Below are positions 1 to 7,218 of a stretch of DNA of 24,214 nucleotides, in pieces. This DNA is from a virus. The stretch lies in IMG/VR virus record IMGVR_UViG_3300026094_001127, positions 1-24,214 of that record; one strand, written 5' to 3'. The notes below the pieces were generated by a model. It had not been told where the DNA came from. It saw only the letters and a program-made list of their open reading frames with translations, and did not search any database. Position 1 is the first letter of the stretch; the number at the start of each line of letters is the position of its first letter. A program made the translations under genes and the position numbers.

Positions 1-915
1 CATATTCCTCGCAAGTTTGATTAAAACAGCAGCAAGATTAATTTCTGGATCTGCTACTAATGTATGATCAACCATTCCTTGTTTTATAATTAAGACTGCT
101 TTATCTTGATTATCGTTATCACCAAAAATTTCTAGGTTGTCGTACAACCAACGATAAACTTCCTCCATTTCTTCTGCACGCAATTTGCCGCACAACAATT
201 TACGTGCGTCTTGAATTTTTCCTGCTTTGAAAAGTTCGACCATTTCGAATTTCCATTCGCTTTCGCCTTCGTCACCTTTACCAGGCGCAGATAGCTCGTT
301 GTTATTCACATTCTGTTGCACCATGTTAATTGCTTTACGCAAATCCGGATATGCAACTTTTACATAATTATCGAGAGTGTCTAAATCAAAAGAAACTCCC
401 TCCTCAACAAGAATTGTAGCAATGCGGGCAGTAAATTCAGTTTGATCTATTTTTTCAATATGAAAGCCTTGACAGCGAGAATGAATGGCCGGAATAATTC
501 TATTAGGGTAGTTACACGTTAGTATAAATCTTGAGGTATTGTGATACTCTTCCATTACACCACGCAGTGCTGCCTGTGCATTGGGGGACAGGTAATCGGC
601 CTCATCTAGTAACACTACTTTAAAGTCACCGAACGGAATCATCTGTACAAAATTAGTGATCTTATCACGGACGTCTTCTACAGAGTTTGTACGACTTGCG
701 TTAATTTCCAATACGTCGTAGTCCTCTACTCCTAATTCGTTTACAAGAACCTTCGCCATGGTGGTTTTGCCGATTCCAGCACTTCCACTAAACAGCAAGT
801 GCGGGATGCTTTGATCAGCCACCCAGGATTCAATTTGTTTTCGCTGAGATGCATCTTTAAATACATAATCGCCCGTTGTTTTTGGTCTCCATTTCTCGAC
901 CCAAAGTGTTTTCAT
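1..915 (-). CDS. 44: Sliding-clamp loader large subunit, gp44-like (3' end cut by window edge)
   Basis: This is the ATPase subunit that loads the sliding clamp (T4 gp45) onto primed DNA, normally as a gp44/gp62 complex at the replication fork. My translation from the ATG at 915 begins MKTLWVEKWRPK, as RFC/gp44 proteins do. It has a Walker A motif GSAGIGKTT at residues 44-52, a Walker B LLDEAD at 102-107 and the clamp-loader SRC motif at 146-148. It reads open for 305 codons to the window edge. T4 gp44 has 319 residues, so only the very end is missing. The start overlaps the stop of the upstream gene as ATGA, with GAGGAAC just upstream as a ribosome site, which suggests translational coupling. 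It is the last complete-looking member of the leftward replication block. The identification is secure; only the C-terminus cannot be judged. Confidence 0.95.
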   Translation of the reverse strand, partial: MKTLWVEKWRPKTTGDYVFKDASQRKQIESWVADQSIPHLLFSGSAGIGKTTMAKVLVNELGVEDYDVLEINASRTNSVEDVRDKITNFVQMIPFGDFKVVLLDEADYLSPNAQAALRGVMEEYHNTSRFILTCNYPNRIIPAIHSRCQGFHIEKIDQTEFTARIATILVEEGVSFDLDTLDNYVKVAYPDLRKAINMVQQNVNNNELSAPGKGDEGESEWKFEMVELFKAGKIQDARKLLCGKLRAEEMEEVYRWLYDNLEIFGDNDNQDKAVLIIKQGMVDHTLVADPEINLAAVLIKLARNM

Positions 916-1289
916 TTGTTCCTCTTCCAGATGTCGTTTGTGTCGTAAGTAAAACTTCCTACAAATTCGCCAAAGCTCCAGTCATCCGGCGAATTTAGAC
1001 TTAAAAGATAGTCTTTTCCTGTCCAATATAGGTGATAAGTTTTTCCTACTACTGGTACAAAGTTATATCTAGCATTGTAGCAGAGTTGCGTGTCCTCTGC
1101 AAGCTTTAATAACTCGTCGTATTGTTCTTTTATTTCGTCAAGACGCTGATTTAAATGGTGGTTGGCAGTGTTATGCCTTGATCTAAAACCTAAATTATCA
1201 GGTATAGTGATAGCAGGTCCGCCGGTGCTTGTCGCATACGGCAGAGACATTGCGTTTTCTGCTATATTGGTTGACTCAGCCTTTGACAT
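912..1289 (-). CDS. DUF2452-like conserved protein
   Basis: The function is unknown. The 125-residue product ends in a compact C-terminal domain (residues about 75-125) with YNFVPVVGKTYHLY, LLSLNSPDDW and a final FVGSF...W. This pattern of alternating aromatic and hydrophobic strands resembles the DUF2452 family found in bacteria and marine T4-like phages. The N-terminal half carries a helical, charged stretch at about 45-68. I chose the ATG at 1289, which overlaps the end of the MazG-like gene by 14 bases. A longer reading to 1385 would lie largely inside that gene and is unlikely, and an internal ATG at 1250 is also possible. Its stop overlaps the gp44 start (ATGA), so it is probably co-translated with the clamp loader. 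The family assignment is from memory of the pattern. Confidence 0.75.
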   Translation of the reverse strand: MSKAESTNIAENAMSLPYATSTGGPAITIPDNLGFRSRHNTANHHLNQRLDEIKEQYDELLKLAEDTQLCYNARYNFVPVVGKTYHLYWTGKDYLLSLNSPDDWSFGEFVGSFTYDTNDIWKRNK

Positions 1290-1644
1290 ACGGCTTAAGA
1301 TCCGGCGGCACCCAGCCGTCTGGTTTAAGTACTTTTCCGTCGTCTCGCTTTGTAACTTTTCCTGTGTTCGGATCAACTTTGGCAAAATTTGTCTTCATTA
1401 CTTCTTGCCATGCTCCTTCTAGGTTTGCACCCATTGAATGTCCTGCTCCAATCGTCACAACGAGAATGTCAATTAGAGCATCTAATACTTCTACTTCATC
1501 TTCGTCCTGGATTGCTTCGATAAGTTCGTTCATTTCTTCTGCGATTAACTTAACATACATCCCTGTTTGAGCAGGATTGGGATTGTCTGTAGTTTGGTCG
1601 CAGGCACTCATAAATTTAGCCTGATCGGCGAATGGATTAGTCAT
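1276..1644 (-). CDS. mazG: MazG-like nucleoside triphosphate pyrophosphohydrolase
   Basis: This is a small all-alpha NTP pyrophosphohydrolase of the MazG/dUTPase-like fold, 122 residues long. Such enzymes hydrolyse (d)NTPs, or possibly the alarmone ppGpp, to monophosphates plus pyrophosphate, and are a common marine phage auxiliary function. The metal-binding signature is present: EExxE at residues 36-40 (EEMNE) followed by DxxxD at 55-59 (DALID). The C-terminal tail contains the lysine- and proline-rich segment seen in phage members (GKVLKPDGW near 103-111). The ATG at 1644 has AAGG eight bases upstream. It lies nine bases after the preceding stop and overlaps the DUF2452-like gene. The fold is clear; the true substrate (dNTP clean-up versus alarmone control) cannot be read from sequence. 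Confidence 0.88.
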   Translation of the reverse strand: MTNPFADQAKFMSACDQTTDNPNPAQTGMYVKLIAEEMNELIEAIQDEDEVEVLDALIDILVVTIGAGHSMGANLEGAWQEVMKTNFAKVDPNTGKVTKRDDGKVLKPDGWVPPDLKPYVKG

Positions 1645-1653
1645 TTGTTTGCC

Positions 1654-1893
1654 TTATTGTTTAAGATGTTTAATTATAGTGTGTTTTTCTTGTTCTTGCA
1701 ACCATTCTTTTTCGCCGGCGAATTCCGGGCAAGCTTTAAGCTGCTCATCTATAAAAAATTTTAGTAGATATAAGTCTTTTTTTAGTTCAAAAGAAGTAAA
1801 TCCTTCGTTATAAGGGCTCGAGCATTCGGATTTAATCCTCGATATTTGTGATGTGATATCAGAAAAATTCCACCTTTTTTGCGTCGTGTGCAT
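1654..1893 (-). CDS. Small hypothetical protein
   Basis: I do not recognise this 79-residue protein. It is predicted to be soluble and mostly helical, rich in Lys, Glu and aromatic residues (KRWNF near the start, EKEWLQEQEKH near the end), with no membrane segment, no signal peptide and two isolated cysteines. The start ATG lies one base after the stop of the co-chaperonin gene and the stop lies nine bases before the MazG-like start, so it is placed exactly as an operon member. Its support comes from this tight spacing and from the lack of any better reading frame in the interval. Confidence 0.7.
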   Translation of the reverse strand: MHTTQKRWNFSDITSQISRIKSECSSPYNEGFTSFELKKDLYLLKFFIDEQLKACPEFAGEKEWLQEQEKHTIIKHLKQ

Positions 1894-1894
1894 A

Positions 1895-2296
1895 CTACAT
1901 AAAATCTTCTGGATTTACTGTAAAGCTTTCGCCATCGCCGTACTCGCGGCCGATATAATCTACATTAGGAGTTCCCTCGCCTGTGAATACACCAATAATG
2001 CCTTCTGGATCGGCCTTTTGTATTTGAAATTCGTCAGCGCCGTCGGATATAGAAATTTTTCTAGACCACCTACCATGTTCTAGTAAAATCCAATCACCTA
2101 TTTTAAAATCTAAATTAGATTGATCAGGGCCAATATCATAAACTTTAGCCCACCTTGGCTTTACGCCGTGGCCTTTGGCATCGTCGTTGTTAATAATAAT
2201 TCCACCCTGGGTTTTCATTTCGCCGAAGTACATATCTCTAACAAGAATGTCTTCGCCTTTTGCTCGTACTTTACCTTCTATTGTAAATGCTGACAT
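1895..2296 (-). CDS. 31: GroES/gp31-like co-chaperonin
   Basis: This is a phage co-chaperonin that would cap the host GroEL ring, as T4 gp31 does to fold the major capsid protein. The 133-residue product shows the GroES pattern: DILVRDMYFG at 16-25, a mobile loop at about 25-45 containing the GroEL-contacting hydrophobic trio GGIII (31-35), then KVYDIGP (51-57) and KIGDWILLEHGRW (65-77). T4 gp31 has 111 residues. The extra C-terminal 40 or so residues here are acidic and may be a phage addition. The start has GAAGG upstream and begins three bases after the preceding stop. No GroEL gene is in the window, as expected if the host chaperonin is used. GroES-fold assignment is strong; use of the T4 gene name is by role. 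Confidence 0.85.
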   Translation of the reverse strand: MSAFTIEGKVRAKGEDILVRDMYFGEMKTQGGIIINNDDAKGHGVKPRWAKVYDIGPDQSNLDFKIGDWILLEHGRWSRKISISDGADEFQIQKADPEGIIGVFTGEGTPNVDYIGREYGDGESFTVNPEDFM

Positions 2297-2299
2297 CTA

Positions 2300-2521
2300 T
2301 TAGCCTTCGTTGTTTTCATCTTTTCTAGCGCTGCGCGGATTCTTATCATAATAATCCTGTAAAATTTCTTCGCGTGTTCTTACAATTTCGCCTGTTGGAC
2401 CAAGCTCATCTCCACGTGCGTTTACTTTCATATTTCCTACAGCAGGCGCCAGCTCGTTTTTCAAAGACAGTTTTTCCATATCTACTTCTTTGCCGCGCAT
2501 GCTTCTATAAACTCTGCCCAT
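2300..2521 (-). CDS. Conserved small T4-like phage protein (MGRVYRSMRG type)
   Basis: The function is unknown. The 73-residue basic, polar protein begins MGRVYRSMRGKEVDMEKL and continues with ELAPAVGNMKVNARGDELG. This very rigid N-terminal pattern is one I recall from marine T4-like phages. I chose the ATG at 2521 because a strong AAGGAG lies eight bases upstream; the longer frame up to 2548 lies inside the DnaE-like gene and has no ribosome site. It overlaps that gene by 17 bases and precedes the co-chaperonin by three. No catalytic motif, membrane segment or cysteine pair is visible. The lack of any hydrophobic core segment suggests a partly disordered binding protein. Confidence 0.8.
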   Translation of the reverse strand: MGRVYRSMRGKEVDMEKLSLKNELAPAVGNMKVNARGDELGPTGEIVRTREEILQDYYDKNPRSARKDENNEG

Positions 2522-2969
2522 CGTCGTTCTCCTTAAAAAATTCTTCAATTGGTAAGTTGTATTTAATACTATCTATCTTGTGGACCCCTAGTAAAAAGAG
2601 TACATAACTGGCCACACTTGATCCCCTGCCAACACCCCATACTACCTCGTTTTCTCGCAAGGTGTCAACGATGTATTTTACACATCGCAGCACGTCTAGC
2701 ATGTCGTGTTTTTTATAAAGTTCTAATTCGATACTTGCTCTTTCTAATTGCTGGTCTGTTATACATTTATTAAGAATCTCCGCCTCAATATCGAGATTCT
2801 TATACCGGTCCGGCATAAACCAATTACTAGGATTGGCAATTTTTGGAATCGGGTACTCTAGAAATTCATCTTTAACACGTTGTGTGTATTGTGATAGATC
2901 TGCGCTAGTTTGAGATAGGTGTAAAATATCAGGCCCAAACATTCTTACGCCTTTTATTAAATCTTCCAT
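2505..2969 (-). CDS. DNA polymerase III alpha (DnaE)-like fragment
   Basis: The 154-residue protein resembles the region of bacterial replicative polymerase DnaE leading into the palm. Residues 49-64 carry an NWF-P-Y-LDIEA pattern, 79-90 a helix like the one before the palm, and 112-145 contain GVGRGSSVASYVLFLLG followed by IDSIKYNLPIEEFF, matching the GRGSAAGS...IDP...Y.L.FERF signature. In DnaE the catalytic PDFDIDF aspartates follow about a dozen residues later, but this protein ends after nine more residues. It therefore keeps the phosphate-binding GRGS loop but has no catalytic aspartates, PHP domain or fingers. It cannot be a polymerase as it stands. It is tightly packed in the leftward cluster (ATG nine bases after the previous stop). 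The role is unknown. Confidence 0.75.
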   Translation of the reverse strand: MEDLIKGVRMFGPDILHLSQTSADLSQYTQRVKDEFLEYPIPKIANPSNWFMPDRYKNLDIEAEILNKCITDQQLERASIELELYKKHDMLDVLRCVKYIVDTLRENEVVWGVGRGSSVASYVLFLLGVHKIDSIKYNLPIEEFFKENDDGQSL

Positions 2970-2977
2970 ATTTTATA

Positions 2978-3208
2978 TTATTCGATATTAATTAGTTGGT
3001 TTAGGTCGTCGTTGTCGTCAGACTTACGTTTGAGATGTCGTTGTTGCATCTCTTCTCTATACAGTGTAATGAAAGTTTGCAATTGTGTCAAGACTTGTGG
3101 GTTATTTTGTCTTTGAGCAGAGAGATATTTTTTGCTAAGGCTTTTGATTTTTTCTTCCAGGTCAGCATCCGATATTGCTGCTAAATCACCTTGCAGTGGA
3201 TGAAACAT
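2978..3208 (-). CDS. Small conserved helical phage protein
   Basis: This 76-residue protein begins MFHPLQGDLAAISDADLEEK and is almost entirely helical and charged. A central KKYLSAQRQNNPQVLTQLQ and a basic RHLKRKSDDNDD segment precede the end. I recall similar small proteins beside the fibre genes in marine T4-like phages but no function. The start codon overlaps the stop of the 191-residue structural gene as TAATG, a clear sign of coupled translation, so it may serve in virion assembly. No metal site or membrane segment is seen. A possible internal promoter lies within it. Confidence 0.75.
   Translation of the reverse strand: MFHPLQGDLAAISDADLEEKIKSLSKKYLSAQRQNNPQVLTQLQTFITLYREEMQQRHLKRKSDDNDDLNQLINIE
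3063..3091 (-). promoter_or_regulatory. Candidate internal sigma70-type promoter for the replication block
   Basis: On the minus strand a perfect TTGACA (3091-3086) is followed after 17 bases by TACACT (3068-3063), four of six matches to TATAAT. It lies inside the 76-residue gene and would let the DnaE-like to gp44 block be transcribed early, apart from the late fibre genes upstream. TTGACA occurs by chance elsewhere in this AT-rich window, so the call is tentative. Confidence 0.35.
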
Positions 3209-3783
3209 TAAGAATAGACCCCAAGGTATCGTATGAAGATGCTGCCAGCGTTATGACGCCAAATTTCTATAAACGTTGGATTTGTTTGCGATGTTATCTG
3301 CAAAGTATTAGGAAAGTTTGGATCTTTCTTGATAATTGTTCCGGCGGTCGAAATAAAGTTCACCGTTGTCGTTGCGCCGTTATTATACAGTTCTAAAGTG
3401 ACTTTGCCTGCGCCATCGCCGTCAAACTCTCCTAGCGGATCACCTGGAAAATTTAAAAAATCTACATCTAAATCAGCTGCAATTGTATAGATTTGATATC
3501 CACCGTTTTTGTAGTCTATCGTGGTCGGGCTTGCGGACACACTACCGCCAGAAAATTTCCCAGTAAATACATTTCGAAGAATTGTATTTGATAACGTATT
3601 GCCTTCAAAATTATTATCTTGGGTGGTTTTAGCTGTGCTGTCTTGCAGAGACTCAACCTCTGTTTGTGCAACGCGCAAACTGTTTTTAATTGTATCAAAG
3701 TTGTCTCTAAAGACCTGCGTGTCGTTATCTTGACCTGCTACAGGAAAATTTTCGTTTATTCCAAGGTATTGTATTTCACTCAC
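3208..3783 (-). CDS. Virion structural / tail-fibre-like protein, short
   Basis: This 191-residue product starts at a GTG with GGAG about eleven bases upstream. Residues 5-40 (YLGINENFPVAGQDNDTQVF, then RDNFDTIKNSL) are a divergent form of the N-terminal module shared with the other fibre genes upstream. The rest is beta-rich: a central SGGSVSASPTTIDY and a C-terminal GTIIKKDPNFPNTLQITSQT, ending in hydrophobic strands IFIRYLGVYS. It has no membrane segment or enzyme motif. It is preceded by a late promoter box at 3825-3818 and is the last gene of the virion block. A baseplate- or neck-attached fibre component is the most likely role, by analogy with marine T4-like phages. Confidence 0.8.
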   Translation of the reverse strand: MSEIQYLGINENFPVAGQDNDTQVFRDNFDTIKNSLRVAQTEVESLQDSTAKTTQDNNFEGNTLSNTILRNVFTGKFSGGSVSASPTTIDYKNGGYQIYTIAADLDVDFLNFPGDPLGEFDGDGAGKVTLELYNNGATTTVNFISTAGTIIKKDPNFPNTLQITSQTNPTFIEIWRHNAGSIFIRYLGVYS

Positions 3784-3817
3784 GGTAGCTTTTTCTCCAT
3801 TTTTTGGCTAAGCGTTA

Positions 3818-3825
3818 TATTTATC
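3818..3825 (-). promoter_or_regulatory. T4-type late promoter box (GATAAATA)
   Basis: GATAAATA on the minus strand (3825-3818), 34 bases before the GTG of the 191-residue structural gene, in the only sizeable gap inside the virion block (3784-3884). The same octamer precedes the 2289-residue fibre gene. Confidence 0.6.
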
Positions 3826-3884
3826 TACTTTTCAGTGCATTTAGAATAATTTGATTTCAAATTCTTATTGCTACTGCCGGTAGC

Positions 3885-6344
3885 TTAATCGATGTTTTTC
3901 TCGTTTGTGGTCACTTCAGGAAATGCAATGTATTGATCTTCTATTTCATTTCTAAATAAATCTATTATATATCGATCGCTTTCAAAATTTAGCAATTTAA
4001 AATCAAAATCGCTTGCATTTATCCTGTTGATAATTGTATCTGCCTTACCGGGGAGGGCATAACAAAGCAATAGTGATTTAGTGTATCCCAATTCATATGT
4101 TGCTCTATCCTGAATGCTTCTCATCCAAAGCGGCAGAAAATCTCTATTGGTTATCCCTAGTTGCTCTATCCTATCACGCATGTTTTCTATGCTGTTAGGG
4201 AAAATTCGCTGTTTATCTCGATCGCTAACAAAAGGAATATCTGAATCAATAGTAATTTGATCCGTGCTTATTAGCACAGGACTACTGATGCTGTCACGTA
4301 ATTCTATCACGTTGCTTATTTGTCTTGTGTCTTTTTGCAAGTCGTCAACAACTTCGACATATACTGCTTCGTAAATTATTTTTTGTGTATCGGGATCTTT
4401 TGCAACTGCCTTTTTAACATCACCGAAATACAATCTCTTTCTAGTATGATTTCTGCTCATAGCTTGTATGTATTCTACAGCCTCCTGAGATTCAATTCCA
4501 GCATATACAAGAACTCGGAGATCAGTTTGCACAGCAAAGTTTTTATCTCCTGTCCTATACAACTCCTCTGGTCTAAAAATTTCAGAGTTTGTAATAAAAT
4601 CAGCCCAGTATAATCTCTTATCTTTGTTTTGTAAAGCCTTTACATAAAGATTACTAAAGCTTCTATTATCGGTGTTTGGGACAAAAATATTAAAAGTTCT
4701 TGACGTCTCGGCCAATCCTGCAAAGTCTCTGGCTTTTACAGTAAATTGAAAAAGTCTATCAAATGTTGTTTGCGATTCGTCAAACGTTGTTTGAAACACA
4801 CGATTATCGCTGCCCGAAAACACATCATAGAATCGCGTAAGCCCGTTGCTTTCGTCGTCGCCGAATTGTTTTACTTTTCCGGTAATAATACCAGTAGGCA
4901 GTAAAGTTAATCCCGGCGGCAGCTCTCCGCCTTCTAGACTATAAAATACTTGACCTCCGTAGGCTGTAGTTGTTGCTTCTACAAATTTATCGCTAGGAAT
5001 ACCGGGTAACAGAGTGCCTCGATCTTCAGGTGTTACCCAGTTTATAAGGCTTTCTATTTCGCCGATAATATCTACAGTGAAAGTTTTAGGTACCGTGCTA
5101 AAGCCTATAGTCCAAAACTCACCCTCTTCGGGAGGTATGTTTCTATTAACCTTATTTGCAATATACAAATTTCCATTGAATTTAACTGCATCGCCTTTGT
5201 TGTAAATTTCTCCGTTATCCCAAACCCCTCGCAGCGTATAGGTAGGTGCACTAACTTGGGGGAAATTAATTGCAATTACAGTAAACGTATATTGTTTGGT
5301 CACAGCATCTTGGTAAGGAACATTTCCTGCGAGCTCTCCTGATAATGCATCTAACTCTAAACCAGGCGGAATGAGACTAGGCGTTCCGTTTGGATTAAAG
5401 TCGTCAAGAATGTACGAGGTAACGCCCGGCAAACTAGGCGGATCATATACCTCTAGAAATATAGTTACATAGTTTTTTGCTCTGTACCTACCTAAATCAC
5501 TATCTGTAATCCATATAGGGTTTCTATTTCCGTCAGAATCAGCCTGAAATAGATTGGTATCAACTTCGAGAATGTTGTTATCTGCTTTAAGAAACTCTTC
5601 GGTAACAACGTAGATTTTAAAAGCCCTTTCTTCTACAATTAGCCCGTCGGAGATTCCAATCGAAAAGGTATAAATCCTACTTAACCTACGTGGCATTTGG
5701 CTAGGTTCGTTGTAATCAAACGTTTGGCTATCATAAAAGAAAGAATCGTATCCGTTTGAGTTAATCCCGCCTAGGTCTAGTGGAGCAGCATCAAACCGAG
5801 AAGTATCGTACCCTCCTGTTGTATCCTGATTAAAGTTAAGTGCCAAAACCGGATCGGTGAATCCTGAAATTAAACCGCTTGTCGACAATTCCAGTCCAGG
5901 AGGTAGTTCGCCTGTGTTAGGTACAATAAAAAAATCTAGTTGTCCTGATTGAGACAAATCGGGATCTCTTGCTTCTATTTGGAATTGTACTTGCGCATTG
6001 TCTAGTACAAAGTATGCATCGCCGTTGCCAACATTTAGAAATCCCCCGGGCGTTATAAAGACCGGACTATCTGCACCGTCTATGGAAATAGAAAAAGTCC
6101 TATCTAGTATTTGTGATCGGTCCGACGCTCTAATAACAAATGTTGATTTCGTTAATTTAGATACCTCGGTAGGACTGCCTTTTATTTTATTTTCTTCGAG
6201 GCGCAGCCCTCTAGGTAAGTTGCCTGCAATTACCTTAAAATTTAAAGGTAGATCGCTAGAATCTGCTTCTAGAGATATTTCTAGCAGCTCCCTTTCTCGA
6301 AATGTACCTAGGCTCCCTTGCGGAGTTACCCATTTGAGTGACAT
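3885..6344 (-). CDS. Large tail-fibre-like structural protein with Ig-like (He_PIG) repeats
   Basis: This 819-residue protein is a probable virion fibre or spike component. I chose the ATG at 6344, with AGGA eight bases upstream, over a TTG one codon earlier. The first 600 residues hold at least four putative-Ig (He_PIG/cadherin-like) modules, each marked by a LPxGLxL...GxIxG turn: NLPRGLRLEENKIKGSP (about 43-59), ELPPGLELSTSGLISG (147-162), PPGLELDALSGELAG (about 324) and ELPPGLTLLPTGIITG (about 474). Each is followed by a beta strand such as YTFTVIAIN. The last 220 residues are different, mixed alpha/beta, with RRLYF/KRLYF-type strands, and probably form a folded tip or assembly domain. It lacks the N-terminal module of its neighbours. 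Its start lies 12 bases after the preceding stop. The exact receptor or partner is unknown. Confidence 0.85.
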   Translation of the reverse strand: MSLKWVTPQGSLGTFRERELLEISLEADSSDLPLNFKVIAGNLPRGLRLEENKIKGSPTEVSKLTKSTFVIRASDRSQILDRTFSISIDGADSPVFITPGGFLNVGNGDAYFVLDNAQVQFQIEARDPDLSQSGQLDFFIVPNTGELPPGLELSTSGLISGFTDPVLALNFNQDTTGGYDTSRFDAAPLDLGGINSNGYDSFFYDSQTFDYNEPSQMPRRLSRIYTFSIGISDGLIVEERAFKIYVVTEEFLKADNNILEVDTNLFQADSDGNRNPIWITDSDLGRYRAKNYVTIFLEVYDPPSLPGVTSYILDDFNPNGTPSLIPPGLELDALSGELAGNVPYQDAVTKQYTFTVIAINFPQVSAPTYTLRGVWDNGEIYNKGDAVKFNGNLYIANKVNRNIPPEEGEFWTIGFSTVPKTFTVDIIGEIESLINWVTPEDRGTLLPGIPSDKFVEATTTAYGGQVFYSLEGGELPPGLTLLPTGIITGKVKQFGDDESNGLTRFYDVFSGSDNRVFQTTFDESQTTFDRLFQFTVKARDFAGLAETSRTFNIFVPNTDNRSFSNLYVKALQNKDKRLYWADFITNSEIFRPEELYRTGDKNFAVQTDLRVLVYAGIESQEAVEYIQAMSRNHTRKRLYFGDVKKAVAKDPDTQKIIYEAVYVEVVDDLQKDTRQISNVIELRDSISSPVLISTDQITIDSDIPFVSDRDKQRIFPNSIENMRDRIEQLGITNRDFLPLWMRSIQDRATYELGYTKSLLLCYALPGKADTIINRINASDFDFKLLNFESDRYIIDLFRNEIEDQYIAFPEVTTNEKNID

Positions 6345-6356
6345 CAATTATTCCTA

Positions 6357-6929
6357 TTAAAGGGCACCGCAATCGAGATTAACGCTGCTGTCGTATTCTA
6401 TTGTACCAAAATCAATATTAGAGTTAGCTGTATTAAATTGCACTGCATTATTAAACTCGCCGGTTACAAAACCAAAGTCGTAGGTTTGTAGTATCTCGGT
6501 AATCGGCAAAATTGTTTTAAAATTAATAGTTGAGCCAGAGTTGGTTACCTCAATATCTTTCACTCCGGAATACGAATCCGGTGCGCTAATTCCTTGTAAT
6601 GTAAGTTGTGTATGGACACCTGCATTTATGCTTCCTGAGTCGGTATCAAACTGCGTGAATGCATCCGGCTGAGTGGAGTTAATTTCTATCGAGCTAGGAA
6701 ACTCTTGTAGTTGTATCTTTCTACCGCCTAATAAACTTTTAAACTCCAACACAGCGTCGGTTTGTTGTTTAAAAAGACCAAACCCGGTCTCGCCTAAATT
6801 TACTGCAGTTGTTGATAATTCATTCGACAGTTCTACAAAGTTGGCATTTACTTTTTCGAAAGCAGTGCGCAAATCGTCTCCGAGTCCGTCGTTAACTCTG
6901 TTACCTAAATTTATAGTTTGTATTGCCAT
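6357..6929 (-). CDS. Tail-fibre-like structural protein with shared N-terminal module
   Basis: This 190-residue protein opens with INLGNRVNDGLGDDLRTAF (residues 6-24) followed by EKVNANFVELSNEL. This is the module shared by the 85- and 2289-residue neighbours and is probably the part that docks on the baseplate or on another fibre. The remainder is beta-rich and Ser/Thr/Asn-rich with no enzyme motif. It ends DSSVNLDCGAL with its single cysteine near the C-terminus. ACGGGGCAAC lies before the ATG as a ribosome site. It sits between the mini-fibre and the Ig-repeat protein, and an NNTAAATA-like box overlaps the end of the upstream gene. A short fibre or a fibre-base protein is inferred. Confidence 0.82.
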   Translation of the reverse strand: MAIQTINLGNRVNDGLGDDLRTAFEKVNANFVELSNELSTTAVNLGETGFGLFKQQTDAVLEFKSLLGGRKIQLQEFPSSIEINSTQPDAFTQFDTDSGSINAGVHTQLTLQGISAPDSYSGVKDIEVTNSGSTINFKTILPITEILQTYDFGFVTGEFNNAVQFNTANSNIDFGTIEYDSSVNLDCGAL

Positions 6930-6947
6930 CTGTTGCCCCGTTTTATA

Positions 6948-6955
6948 TATTTACC
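6948..6955 (-). promoter_or_regulatory. Possible late promoter box (GGTAAATA)
   Basis: GGTAAATA on the minus strand (6955-6948), overlapping the stop codon of the 85-residue gene and 18 bases before the ATG at 6929. It fits the NNTAAATA consensus seen elsewhere here, but its overlap with a stop codon in AT-rich DNA makes chance occurrence plausible. Confidence 0.35.
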
Positions 6956-7208
6956 AAGTATCGTTAGCTAACTCTATACGCTTCCAGATAACTGTGCTTT
7001 CGTCGAAATCATTTACACAAATGTAAAGATAATTATTATCTATTGCGAGCATTCCTTTTTCGTCCCCAATACTACCTGCCGGAGACTGGGGAACATCCTG
7101 AAGAAAAAGTTTGCTAAAATTGTTGTTAATTTTATTAAATGCAGAACGAAGACTGTCCCCTGTTCTATCATTAGCCGACTGTCCTATGTTTATTACTTGT
7201 TTTGTCAT
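6951..7208 (-). CDS. Mini tail-fibre protein: head and tip modules only
   Basis: This protein has 85 residues. Residues 5-35 (INIGQSANDRTGDSLRSAF, then NKINNNFSKLF) are the shared N-terminal fibre module. Residues 51-85 (KGMLAIDNNYLYICVNDF, then VIWKRIEL...DTW) match the last 45 residues of the 633-residue fibre just upstream, which ends KQGMVAFDSSSIYYCIADY...IWVKQDW...GAW. It thus has a base and a tip but no shaft. AAGGAAC precedes its ATG by six bases and it starts ten bases after the upstream stop. It may be an adaptor or competitor that shares partners with the long fibre, or a remnant of duplication with internal deletion. Its intact start, ribosome site and frame argue against decay. 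Confidence 0.8.
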   Translation of the reverse strand: MTKQVINIGQSANDRTGDSLRSAFNKINNNFSKLFLQDVPQSPAGSIGDEKGMLAIDNNYLYICVNDFDESTVIWKRIELANDTW

Positions 7209-7218
7209 TTATTGTTCC

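Noticed and set aside
1290-1385. Longer start for the DUF2452-like gene
   Set aside because: It would overlap the MazG-like gene by 110 bases, with a composition unlike the rest of the protein.
1162-1570. Plus-strand frames opposite the MazG-like and DUF2452-like genes
   Set aside because: They are antisense shadows of genes with clear motifs, and carry no recognisable pattern of their own.
3840-3884. Possible hairpin after the Ig-repeat fibre gene (GCTAC-CGGCA-GTAGC on the minus strand)
   Set aside because: The stem is only five base pairs and no T-run follows, so it is not supported as a terminator.
6345-6347. TTG start one codon before the ATG of the Ig-repeat fibre
   Set aside because: The ATG at 6344 has the better codon and correct spacing to AGGA.
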